Source of the DNA: Collybia mongolica
Lineage: Eukaryota > Basidiomycota > Agaricomycetes > Agaricales > Clitocybaceae
Assembly: GCA_013420905.1 (NCBI GenBank)
Contig: JAAXNY010000009.1
Span: forward strand, 1-64,000
Reading direction: 5' to 3'
DNA: 64,000 bases
The position numbers and the translations under genes are program-made. Below, one piece after another: positions 32,805 to 43,065 of this stretch. Within the stretch, counting starts at the first letter, position 1. The number at the start of each line of letters is the position of its first letter. The notes under the pieces were generated by a model. It was given only the letters and a program-made list of their open reading frames with translations, was not told the origin of the DNA and did not search any database.

Positions 32805-33818
32805 ATGTCTTCCCCCATCACCAACAACCTTTACATTGCCACCGCCACCCCTCTTAACACTCCTTCCGACACTCCTGTCGTCAACATTGGATCCCAAGAA
32901 CGTCTCGAGATAGCTACGGGAATTATACGCAGTCAAAAATTCTTATCATGGTTCATGAACGAAGAACACCGTGAAAGAATGATCCAAGCGTTTAATCAAC
33001 CACCGTATAACCAACTCATCGAATTAGTTGGGAAATATTTAGAGATTAGGGATATGTTGTACACTCAAACTGCGGATATCAGCCGAGCACTAGACCAGGT
33101 CACTGACGAGCTGACGAACACACAAGAATTCCGAATTCTAGAAGACTTAATTCCCTTACTACAAGACGGAATTCGATTACCTACGTCCACGCCGTCGACA
33201 CCTACGGAATCGACTACAGATATCTCGACAAGTGACAAAGAAACACAAACATCCCCTCCGATAACACCAACACCTTCAGCGCCCAACTCTCCTATTTATG
33301 AACCCGCACCATTACCAATTCCGCCCTTTCGCGAACCATCCCCTCCATCCTCGCAACATTCCACCCCTGATCCAAACGACATGGTTCAAAACAAGGAAGT
33401 ATTTAAATATCTAGAAGGACGAAAAGGTACAAAATCGGTCATAAAGAAGAAGAAAACCCTCAAACCAATCAAATACATGATGAACGCTCTCAATCACGTT
33501 GGAAGTCGAGAGAAACCAATCGACCTCACGCAAGTAGAACAAGCAATCATTTACAAAAACGTGTTATGCTCTCGATGCCTTAACTTCGGACACTCATCAA
33601 TACACTGCAAAAAACAATATTGTCCGATATGTTACAAACCGGCTCCAGGACATCGAAGAGACCAATGTCCTGAAAGACCAATAATTAGGACGGCAGGGTA
33701 TCACCGAAGCTGGCGACGGGTTGGGGATGAATATGAAGATGTAGATGACGGAATTGACGACCCCTTTGACTTCCCAGAAGCCATTGCCAACATGTCGGGA
33801 GAACCAATTGATTTCTAA
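32805..33818 (+). CDS. Third ORF of family B: zinc-knuckle protein, 337 aa
   Basis: An intact ORF begins at ATG 52 bp after pol and ends just before the polypurine tract. The N-terminal half is helical (around ERLEIATGIIRSQKFLSWF...ISRALDQVTDELTNT). The middle is a Ser/Thr/Pro-rich linker. The C-terminal third has two zinc-knuckle-like motifs in tandem, CSRCLNFGHSSIHC and CPICYKPAPGHRRDQC, and an acidic end. Knuckles normally occur in Gag, so this may be a second nucleic-acid-binding or capsid-associated protein made from a subgenomic or spliced RNA. It is not part of the standard gypsy gene set. Capture of a host zinc-knuckle gene is also possible. Confidence 0.85.
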   Translation: MSSPITNNLYIATATPLNTPSDTPVVNIGSQERLEIATGIIRSQKFLSWFMNEEHRERMIQAFNQPPYNQLIELVGKYLEIRDMLYTQTADISRALDQVTDELTNTQEFRILEDLIPLLQDGIRLPTSTPSTPTESTTDISTSDKETQTSPPITPTPSAPNSPIYEPAPLPIPPFREPSPPSSQHSTPDPNDMVQNKEVFKYLEGRKGTKSVIKKKKTLKPIKYMMNALNHVGSREKPIDLTQVEQAIIYKNVLCSRCLNFGHSSIHCKKQYCPICYKPAPGHRRDQCPERPIIRTAGYHRSWRRVGDEYEDVDDGIDDPFDFPEAIANMSGEPIDF

Positions 33819-33838
33819 AGCTGGGACGCTTTAGAGAT

Positions 33839-33851
33839 AGAAGAGGGGTAA
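33839..33851 (+). promoter_or_regulatory. Polypurine tract, family B
   Basis: AGAAGAGGGGTAA directly before the 3' LTR. It is close to the family A tract AGAAGGGGGGTAA. Confidence 0.85.
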
Positions 33852-34315
33852 TGTTACAAATTCCCCTACTTGTCCGGCATATCACTTCTTTTCCCTTTTC
33901 TTTTACTATCAGACGCTTATTGACCTTATCTTTGACATCCCCATATGCATTCTCTTTCTCATAGTTACTAAGCTTCCTTACTCATCTTCTCAGATAGCTT
34001 ACTAACTCTTATCTATAACAAATAGCGTAAACAACGCTTATCGAACTACTACGTATATATAGGGATACTTTAGTTAGTTAGCTCTTTAGCTTGACCTAGC
34101 TGAATTCACCTTATTCATCTATTCTCTTGACGCGAACTCGATCCTATCCGCCTTACGAAGGGGGTAGTGCATCTCTGATCAGATAAACTCGATAACCTGA
34201 CTTTAGCCCTATTGAGGGAGTCAATAGACGTTGGACTTACAGAAGTCAACGGTCTAAGAACGAACGAACGACTCAGCATATTGATCTAGAGGATAAGGCC
34301 TAAACAGCCGTAACA
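33852..34315 (+). repeat. Family B 3' LTR (464 bp)
   Basis: Same length as the 5' LTR and virtually identical to it. Followed by GAGTG and resumption of family A sequence. Confidence 0.96.
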
Positions 34316-37300
34316 GAGTGAACAGTACGCCCTCGCTGTCATCTGTAAACAGGTTCGCGTGTTTAGAAGTTGAGAATACAATTGAAATTTCCCAAACACC
34401 CGAAACTACTACAGAAGCCGTACAAGATACCATCCCCGTCCCTAAACCGCCGCGCCAGAGACTCCCCCAATGGGAACGAGCTCTACCCAAGTGATTCGTA
34501 GTCGCCGCCACCCCCAGCACTCGCTCGCTGAAGCTCAAGATTGAACTTCAGACGACCGACACAGGCGAGACATTCGTGACGAACAGCTTGGTAGACTCGG
34601 GAGCAACGGGCCTTTTCATCGATTCTGAATTCGTGCGGAGGAACAGGTTGACCTCGCGCAAGCTAGTTCGCACTATTCCGGTGTTCAACGTCGACGGCAC
34701 TCCGAACAAGAACGGGTCTATTTCGGAGATCGTAGACCTCATCCTCCGGTACAACGGTCACTCAGAACGCACCCACTTCGCGGTCACCAGCCTAGGGAAG
34801 CAGGATCTCATACTGGGCTACACTTGGTTGCAGGAGCACAACCCGGAGATCAACTGGCAGACCAACGAGGTGAAGATGAGTTGCTGTCCCGACAAATGTC
34901 GGACCTGCGCGAACGAGGTTAAATCGGAAAAGGCGGAGAAGCGTAAATTGGAGGCCCGCATCAACGCCTGTCGCGCAGGACCCATGCCCGAACCAGAAAC
35001 AGAAATTGGAGAGGTTCCCGACTCTGAGCACGAAGGAGATATCGCCCTTGAAGATTGCATCGAAGAGGACGACCGTATCTTCGTGGTCAACATCGGTGAA
35101 CCAGGACAGTTTCAGAAGGCACCGGAAGAGATTCGGACAACCCAAACCATCTCGCAGCGACTAGCGGAAAAGATCCAAATGGAAGCCCGGAAGAACGCGT
35201 CCCAGCAGATCGCAGACCCCTTTGATCGTAATGCGCAACCCAAGACGTTTTTCGATCTGGCACCGGCGCACGTCCATGAATTTGAGGAGGTGTTCTCCAA
35301 GACGTCCTTCGACGCTCTCCCAGATCGCCGACCGTGGGACCACGCGATCAAACTCGTCCGCGACGCAGAAGGGAAATCCTGCAAGGTCTACCCGCTCTCA
35401 GTCGCCGAACAAGTGGAGTTGGACAAGTTCCTCGAGGAGAACCTCGCCTCTGGTCGGATCCGCCCCTCCAAATCGCCAATGGCTTCGCCGTTCTTCTTTA
35501 TCAAGAAGAAGGACGGTTCGCTACGCCCGGTACAGGACTACCGCGTTCTCAATTCGCTGACGATCAAGAACAAATACCCACTCCCACTCATCTCCGACCT
35601 CGTCAACAATCTTCGGGGAGCGAAATACTTCTCCAAATTCGACGTTCGCTGGGGATACAACAACGTCCGAATTAAGGAAGGTGATGAGTGGAAGGCCGCA
35701 TTTCGCACAAACCGCGGAATGTTTGAGCCCCTGGTAATGTTCTTTGGTCTCACTAACTCGCCGGCAACGTTCCAAACCATGATGAACGAGATATTCCACG
35801 ATCTCATCATGGAAGGAGTGGTATGTGTCTACATCGATGATATTCTAATCTACACAAAGACACTCGCCGAACACCGCCGAATTACGAGGTTAGTTCTCCA
35901 GCGACTCCGCGAACATAAACTGTACCTGCGACTGGACAAATGCGAATTCGAGAAGACCCGAATCGAGTATCTGGGGCTCATTATCTCGGAGGGGCAGGTG
36001 GAGATGGACCCGGTCAAGGTTGCCGGAGTAGCGGAATGGCCAACGCCCACGAACAAGAAGCAAGTGCAGTCCTTCTTGGGCTTCACGAACTTCTATCGGC
36101 GGTTCATTCGCGACTTGTCCCATATTGCGCGGCCATTGTTTGATCTCACCGGTAAAGACGTGCCTTGGAAGTGGGGTGAGTCGGAGCAGGAGGCATTCGA
36201 AGGGTTGAAGGAAGCGGTGTCGTCTAAACTGGTACTGATGTTCGCAGACGACAACCGGCCGTTTAGGGTGGAGGCAGATAGTTCGGATTTTGCGACCGGC
36301 GCAGTACTTTTGCAACTCAGCCTGGAGGACGACAAGTGGCACCCGATCACGTTTTCGTCAAAGAGCCTCAACGCGGTCGAGCGGAATTACGAGATACACG
36401 ACAAGGAAATGCTCGCCATCATTCGCGCACTCGAAGAATGGCGACACTTCCTTGAAGGCGCGCGACACGACTTTGAGATCTGGACAGACCACAAAAATCT
36501 AGAGTACTTCCGGACGTCCCAGAAGCTAAATCGGAGACAGGCCAGGTGGTCACTGTACCTCTCCCGATTCAACTTCTCACTGCACCACAAGCCCGGACGA
36601 AGTATGGGTAAGCCAGACGCGCTATCTCGCCGAGCGGACCACAGCGATGGAAGCGAGGATAACCGCGATCTAGTCCTCCTCAAACCGGAGTTGTTCACAA
36701 TCCGCGCGCTGGAAGGAATGGTCGTGGAAGGAGAGGAAAGGGACATTCTGCGGGATATTTGGAGAGGCAATCGCGAGGGACATCAGGAGGAAGCAGTGGT
36801 GAAGGCAGCGCAGGAGTTGAAGAAGTCCGCAGGAAAATCGGTTCGGAGCGCAGAGTGGAGGGAAGCGCAGGAGTTGCTGTATTTCCGCAATCACATCTAC
36901 GTCCCAAAACATGCTGACCTTCGCAGACGTATAGTTGCACAACATCACGATTCGCGAATTGCGGGACACGCCGGAAGATGGAAGATGTTGGAACTCGTAT
37001 CATGCAATTACTGGTGGCCTCAAATGTCGCGCTACATCGGCGAATACTGCAAGACATGCGACCTCTGTCTCCGAACGAAGGCTCAGCGTCAACTTCCAAG
37101 CGGCGAACTTAAACCGCTGCCGATTCCGGAAGGTCGCTGGGACGTCGCAAGCGTGGACTTCATCGTGGAACTCCCCGAGTCGCAAGGGCATGATGCGATC
37201 ATGGTAGTGGTGGACACGGTGGGTAAACGCGCGCACTTCATCCCAACCACGACGACAATTACCGCGCTTGGATCGGCGAGGCTTTACCTCCAGCATGTGT

Positions 37301-38268
37301 GGAAGTTGCACGGCTTACCGAAGGCTATGGTCTCCGACCAAGGGGTACAGTTCATGGCGGAATTCACAAGGGAGTTATATCGCATGCTTGATATTAAACT
37401 CACAGCGTCTACAGCGTACCACCCACAGACAGACGGACAGACCGAGCGAGTGAACCAGGAACTGGAACAGTATCTCCGGTTATTCATCAGCGAGCGACAG
37501 GACAACTGGGTCGACCTTTTACCGCTCGCCGAATTCCAGTACAATAACCACGTCCACTCCTCGACACAGCACTCGCCGTTCTTCCTGGACACCGGTCGAC
37601 ATCCACGCATGGGCTTCGAACCACAGACCGCACCATCCCGGCTGGAAACCGCGAACGAATTCCGCGACCGAATGAAGGACACCCTCGAGGAAGCCCGCGC
37701 CACATTAGCCAAAGCCAAGGACGAGATGGCGATGTACTACAATCGCCGCCGAAACCCAACACCCGACTACCAGGTTGGAGACCGGATGTATTTGGATTCG
37801 CGCGACATTCGTATCACTCGACCGTCGCAGAAACTGGCTCACCGCTACATCGGGCCCTACCCCATCAAAGCCAAGGTTGGATCGCACGCCTACCGCCTCA
37901 AACTTCCGCCGGCGCTATCGCGCATCCACCCGGTCTTCCATGTTGTCAAACTCCTACCCGCGCCGCACGACCCAATACCCGGTAGAACGGTCACCGAAGT
38001 CCCTGAACCCACTCTCATAGACGGCGAGGTACATTATGAGGTTCAGGAGATCATGGACAGCCGGATTTACAGGAACAAGCTGCAGTACCTGGTCGCCTGG
38101 AAGGGCTACAGCTACGAACAGAACACCTGGGAACCCGCCGACAAGGTGAATGCGGACGAGTTGGTCGCCGAATTCTACAGACGCAACCCCGGAGCACCGC
38201 GACGCGTACAACGCGTCCAATTCGCACAGATCCCGTTCCAACGCTGGCGTGAAGACACGCGAACCTAG
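34316..38268 (+). pseudogene. pol: Pol, family A copy 2, with TGA near the start
   Basis: It has the same domain order as copy 1, with retropepsin DSG, RT YIDD (near 35830), RNase H, integrase HHCC and DDE (Asp near 37155, Asp near 37335, Glu near 37440), and chromodomain (about 38030-38190). One in-frame TGA at 34492-34494 replaces the CGA found in copy 1 (ALPKRFVV), a direct C-to-T change at a CpG. Other differences are mostly transitions. Confidence 0.95.
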
Positions 38269-38279
38269 AAGGGGGGTAA
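38267..38279 (+). promoter_or_regulatory. Polypurine tract, family A copy 2
   Basis: AGAAGGGGGGTAA before the TG of the 3' LTR, overlapping the pol stop codon. Confidence 0.88.
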
Positions 38280-38754
38280 TGTAAGGGGAACTCCATTTCC
38301 GCCTTACTTCGCCGATCTAGCCTTACTTCGCCGATTCGCGACTCAGTCATCCCGCCGACTTACGATACAATTTCTCTGCTTACTTCACGCTCACTCAATT
38401 ACATTCACTACATCGCATGTTCATTACCTACGCCCACACGCACCCCCACTCTCTACTTCGCGCGCAGTTTGCCGCCGGACTTCGCACTTGTTCGGACTAT
38501 CAAGGGCACGGTCACGTGACCTTCGCTAGCCCAACGCGTGTCGTCGTACCGCACCGGGAACGTGTATTTAATGTAGTACTAGGTATATAGCACACCCCCC
38601 CTGATGGAGGCTCCTCAGAGAATTCTCTTAGGATCCCCTCCACCAGGTGAGTAGTACATATGTTGTACAAGTGAATACATCTCTTAGGATCCCCTCCACC
38701 AGCGTCGGCCCGCTCTACTAAGTTCGCGCGCACTCCGCCGGAGTTGCCCTTACA
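38280..38754 (+). repeat. Family A 3' LTR, copy 2 (475 bp)
   Basis: Matches the 5' LTR except for the lost 29 bp and scattered substitutions. Followed by CTGAA. Confidence 0.95.
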
Positions 38755-39894
38755 CTGAAATACAAATAAGATTGATTTCTCTATTTATTGGCACATGTCA
38801 CATGATCTATTCCACTACATAAGTATACCAAATACATGACAACAATCTGAATGCTTATTTAGTGTACATGATCCTGGTAAAAGTTAGTTCTGATGGTTTT
38901 TGTGTTTTCTCCATAGCCAGGCAAGCTATGGCATTGGGCTTTGTGCACAGGCATTACTTGTTTACTTGGTAACATTTTCCCATGGTCACATGACCTCTAC
39001 TTGGGTGGAGTGGGCCAACACACTGTGTGGCAGGTACTCGTTCTTTATTTCTTTTCTTAGGAGAAATAAGTCCATTCCACCTTCAGCAAGTTGTAAAAAT
39101 GACTAGAAACAATGTAGATGATAGTTTATAGAGGTCATGTGACCCTGGGAAAATGTTACCAAGCAAACAAGCAATGCCTGTGCACAAAAACCACCAGAAC
39201 TTACTTTTCCCAGGATCATGGACACTAAATGAGCATTCAGGTTGTTGTCATGTATTTGGTATGCTTATGTGATGGAATAGACCATGTGACATATGTCAAT
39301 ATATAGAGAATTCAATCCTCTTTGTATTTCAGGTAAATATAGTAGTAGTTGTTGATTTTTCCAATGTTTAGGATAATTTCCCACAAGGGTCATGTTTGGT
39401 AAGGGTCATTGTTGTTATAAGATGTTTGTTCACCCCTGATATAACACACAGACCTTCAAAACTAGCTGAATCTGGACATTTCTAATATCTCGCTCAAAAT
39501 AGACTGTGGGAAAAATGAGCTCAACAAGGAAATTGTAGAGCCATGTTTGTACATTCCAAACATATAAAAACAAAGTTAATAGCTTTACTGGTTATGGAGA
39601 AAAACACAAAATAAATTTTGAAACGCGATGCTCAGAAATATTAGATATGCATAATTTTGATGGCATCATCAAAGGCATTATGTAAGCATCCCAAATACAT
39701 GCAAATCATGTCACAATACTTTGGAGAAATGCTGTAAAAAGCCATAAGAGAAGAAAAATCCCATTATGGAAATATTTTCCCGCGGTGTTGAAATATGAAT
39801 GAATGAATGAATGAATGAATCACCTTTCTGCCCGAAAACTGGGTTGATAAAGAACTCGTAAAAAGTTTACTGATCATGTTCTAATGGAATCTCG

Positions 39895-39908
39895 GAACAC
39901 TTCAAACT
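39895..39908 (+). repeat. LINE target-site duplication, left
   Basis: GAACACTTCAAACT, repeated exactly at 58968-58981 after the poly-A tail. This defines a full-length insertion just outside the foldback element. Confidence 0.93.
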
Positions 39909-41457
39909 CATCGCTTCTTGACTTGTTACCACGATGTGCACAGCCACCATCATAGTCATCATCATCGTTCTATGCACCCTGCTGCCCTTGCTGCCCTAGA
40001 TCACCCCCAATAACACTCTACCAACCAAGCCCCATGCATCTGACATGGGCAAAGACAATCCACCCGGCCGATCTCAGCGATTGGCGGAACGCGCCTCGAA
40101 ACCGCTGGACATTCGCGACTACCTTCGTGGGTCCTCCTCCCCTGCTCCATCCAGGAGCACAACTCCTCAGAGACCCCCGGGCCTCCCTACTATTGCACAA
40201 TGGGTCTTCTTTCGACCACCCACGCCTGCACCTGCATCGGAGGCGGGTTCCTCCACTCCGATGGACACTGCGGCAGACGACGACACCATCACACTGTTGT
40301 CCACCAAAGGCAAAGCCCCAGCCCCACCCCCCCAGGACCGAGAGGAAACCTTGGAGGGGGTGGAGATTAACTCCTTCCAGGAGAGCTTTGACGACCCCAC
40401 TGATGCCTTCCTCCCAACCGGTTCGAAAGAATCAGCGGAGGTGGACGTCCAGGCAGCTACCTCATTGCTCCACAACACAACAGAGCTTATGAACCTCTGG
40501 ACTGAAAAGAGATATTGCATCCCTGCACACCTCACTGACACCTTTGCCACTGAGCTCCTCCAGGTCGTATACCCAGCCTCCGAAATCAGCCTCATCCGGC
40601 ATGTTGCCAATGGGACCTCTCAAGTCGCTGCCCTACAACAGGTCATCGACAGCCTTCGGAGCCAGCTCCCCCCTGATGCTCCCCCCCCCCCCCTAAGTAT
40701 GGTCCCCCTGGGTCAGGGCAGCGGCCCCCCCACTCATCCAATGCTACCTCTGATCCTGCAGGTCTCCGCAGGCCCCAAAGGAAGCTTATCCCGGCTTGGT
40801 TGTCCAGACGGCCTCCGCCTCCCCCCCCTAGGCCAACCCCGGCCTTGTTTGCATCTACGGCAGCTGCTGCTGCCTCTCTCCCCCAATCTCCCCCTTCCAA
40901 GAGGAGAAAGGGCGCCGCTGCCACGGCGGAGGGACTAGTCCAAATGGCCAAGTCTTTCCCCTCGGCTCCCAACACATCCATCATCCAAGCACAACAGATT
41001 GTTGTGGGCGGGGCTGCCATCTCCCACACAAACGCTGAACAAGCTTGCGCCAACGTGAAGTGTTCCACCACCCACAGTTCCTCTTGGAAAGAAGTCATGG
41101 TTTTCTGTTCTCCGCTGGTGTACTGGGACGACACTCCCATTATACCAACAATCAACAGTACTCTTGGTTCTAATCATCAAACCATCCATGCTGTCATGGA
41201 AACACGGAACCATCTTGGGGGTTTGTCCCTTGTCATGGACTCTGTGCCTTCCGAAGATGACCTCCAGGTCCTCTACCAGTTCTTCAACACCAAGGCGAAG
41301 GAGGCTCGAGGGGCTGATACAGAGACACAGGTTGAGGTTGGGTCCTCCAAGACCTTCCTCCGCATCCCCAACTTCCCCTTCTTCGGTATGACCGTCACAT
41401 ATGATGAGACTGGGAAGCCCATTCCCATTGCTCCATTGGAGGTCAAGACTACTCGTA

Positions 41458-43065
41458 CAGTGGCTCAAAAAACTGCCCCAATGTTTGTACATTTTTGAAA
41501 GATCAATATGGTATGAAGTGCTGACATAAGCAGGGGACCTGGGGTAATTATGTAAGATACTATGACATCGTGGCTTTCCAATGGACCCTGGATCATGTGA
41601 TTTGGATCAATATCCATTAAGCTATAAGCCAAACAAAATGGTTACTTATTGGGGCAGTTTTTTGACCCTTATCTTATTTTCCATTATTCTGGCATTCATG
41701 ATCCAATGCAAGAACATTATGGACTGTGGGAAGAATAAACAATGTCATGTGACTTTATTTGTATCAATTTGACATGTTGGAATTGGTTCAATCATCTTCT
41801 TGACCTCTTACCACCATCATGAAAGCCATTTCTACTGCTCAGCACAATACTGTTGTTTCTCTCCTCAATGAGGGCTATTCTCAGCGTCAAATCAAGGAGA
41901 AAACTGGTCTAGGGAAGGGTACCATCAGTAGGATCAGCAAAGATGTGGATGGAAACAAAGAAAACAACCTTGGTGGCCGCCCCTCCAAGCTGTCTGTTCG
42001 TGACAAACAGTCAATTATTCGTCAAATCAAGTCAGGGAAGCTTGATAATGCAGTTCAGGCTACCCAATTCATCAATGGCATCATCCCCAATCCTGTCACA
42101 CCCCAGACAGTCAGAAATGCACTCAAGGAAAATCAATTTTATGCTGCTACAAAGAGGAAAGCTCCTCTTCTCAAACGAGCCCATCGCATCCGGCGTCTCC
42201 AGTTTGCAAAATATCATGAAAGCTGGACTGTGGAGGACTGGAAAAGGGTTCTATGGACAGATGAGACCAAAATCAATAGGATTGGGTCAGATGGAAAGGT
42301 TTATGTCTGGAAACAAAGGGGAGAACCACCATCTGATAGAACAACATCACCTACTGTCAAACATGGAGGAGGAGGAAACCTCATGGTATGGGGTTGTATG
42401 GGGTGGAATGGAGTGGGAAAGCTCATAGAGGTGCAGGGGAACATGGACAAGGTTCAATACTGTGAAATTTTGGAGAGTGGAGTTCAGGAAAGTTTTGAGA
42501 AGTTGGAAATGGTGGATGGCGAGCGCTACTTTCAGCAAGATAACGACCCCAAACACACATCTGGACTGGCCACACAGTGGTTTGAAGACAACAACATTCA
42601 AGTCCTTGGCTGGCCTGCCCAATCCCCTGACATGAATCCAATAGAACACCTTTGGGAACATCTCAAGCGCCGTCTTAAAGAATATCCGACACCACCCAAA
42701 GGAGTACATGAGTTGTGGGATAGATTGGCTGAAGAGTGGGGTGAAATTCCACCAGAGGTATGCCAAAACCTGATAGAAAGTATGCCCAGGCGGATACAAG
42801 CAGTTATAAAGGCAAAAGGTGGTCATACAAAGTATTAGATAGAAAATTAATAGAGGGTCAAAAAACTGCCCCAATGAGTAATCATTTTGTTTGGCCTATA
42901 GCTTAATGGGTTTTGATCCAAATCACATGATCCAGGGTCCATTGGAAAGCCACGATGTCATAGTATCTTACATAATTACCCCAGGTCCCCTGCTTATGTC
43001 AGCACTTCATACCATATTGATCTTTCAAAAATGTACAAACATTGGGGCAGTTTTTTGAGCCACTG
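41458..43065 (+). mobile_element. Tc1/mariner element, copy 2 (1608 bp)
   Basis: CAGTGGCTC...GAGCCACTG flanked by TA (41456-41457, 43066-43067). It matches copy 1 in reverse orientation over the arms and ORF that I compared. Confidence 0.97.
41819..42838 (+). CDS. Tc1-like DD34E transposase, copy 2
   Basis: 339 residues, identical in prediction to copy 1. It has paired helix-turn-helix domains at the N-terminus and a catalytic D, D, E with 34 residues between the last two. Intact. The two identical copies in one window indicate a recent burst or local hop. Confidence 0.96.
   Translation: MKAISTAQHNTVVSLLNEGYSQRQIKEKTGLGKGTISRISKDVDGNKENNLGGRPSKLSVRDKQSIIRQIKSGKLDNAVQATQFINGIIPNPVTPQTVRNALKENQFYAATKRKAPLLKRAHRIRRLQFAKYHESWTVEDWKRVLWTDETKINRIGSDGKVYVWKQRGEPPSDRTTSPTVKHGGGGNLMVWGCMGWNGVGKLIEVQGNMDKVQYCEILESGVQESFEKLEMVDGERYFQQDNDPKHTSGLATQWFEDNNIQVLGWPAQSPDMNPIEHLWEHLKRRLKEYPTPPKGVHELWDRLAEEWGEIPPEVCQNLIESMPRRIQAVIKAKGGHTKY

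Larger units (their letters stand above)
27389..34315 (+). mobile_element. Ty3/gypsy family B (nested, young)
   Basis: 6927 bp with 464 bp LTRs at both ends. By eye the LTRs differ at one base (T at 27806 against C at 34270). The target duplication is GAGTG at the right (34316-34320) and AAGTG at the left (27384-27388), a single G-to-A change. Contents: gag, a -1 frameshift site, pol with one in-frame TGA, a separate third ORF, and a polypurine tract. Codon and base use are clearly more AT-rich than in family A. Confidence 0.97.
25583..38754 (+). mobile_element. Ty3/gypsy family A copy 2, interrupted in gag by family B
   Basis: 5' LTR 25583-26086 (504 bp), gag, pol, polypurine tract, 3' LTR 38280-38754 (475 bp). 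It is flanked by a perfect 5 bp duplication CTGAA (25578-25582 and 38755-38759). The nested family B element sits seven codons after the frameshift site. The copy is dead: it is split, and pol has a TGA. Confidence 0.97.
25054..39859. mobile_element. Large foldback (inverted-repeat) element, split by gypsy A copy 2
   Basis: The left arm (25054-25582 plus about 38755-39050) is the reverse complement of the right arm (about 39110-39859), with moderate divergence. Outer ends read GAGTTCTTTATCAACCCAG. The centre is about 39055-39110. Without the inserted gypsy it is about 1.6 kb, nearly all palindromic and with no ORF. Clear target duplications were not found. It resembles a foldback or MITE-like non-autonomous DNA transposon. 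Confidence 0.75.

Noticed and set aside
39790..39822. ATGA tetranucleotide run as a gene feature
   Set aside because: It is a short microsatellite in the right foldback arm, expanded relative to the left arm.
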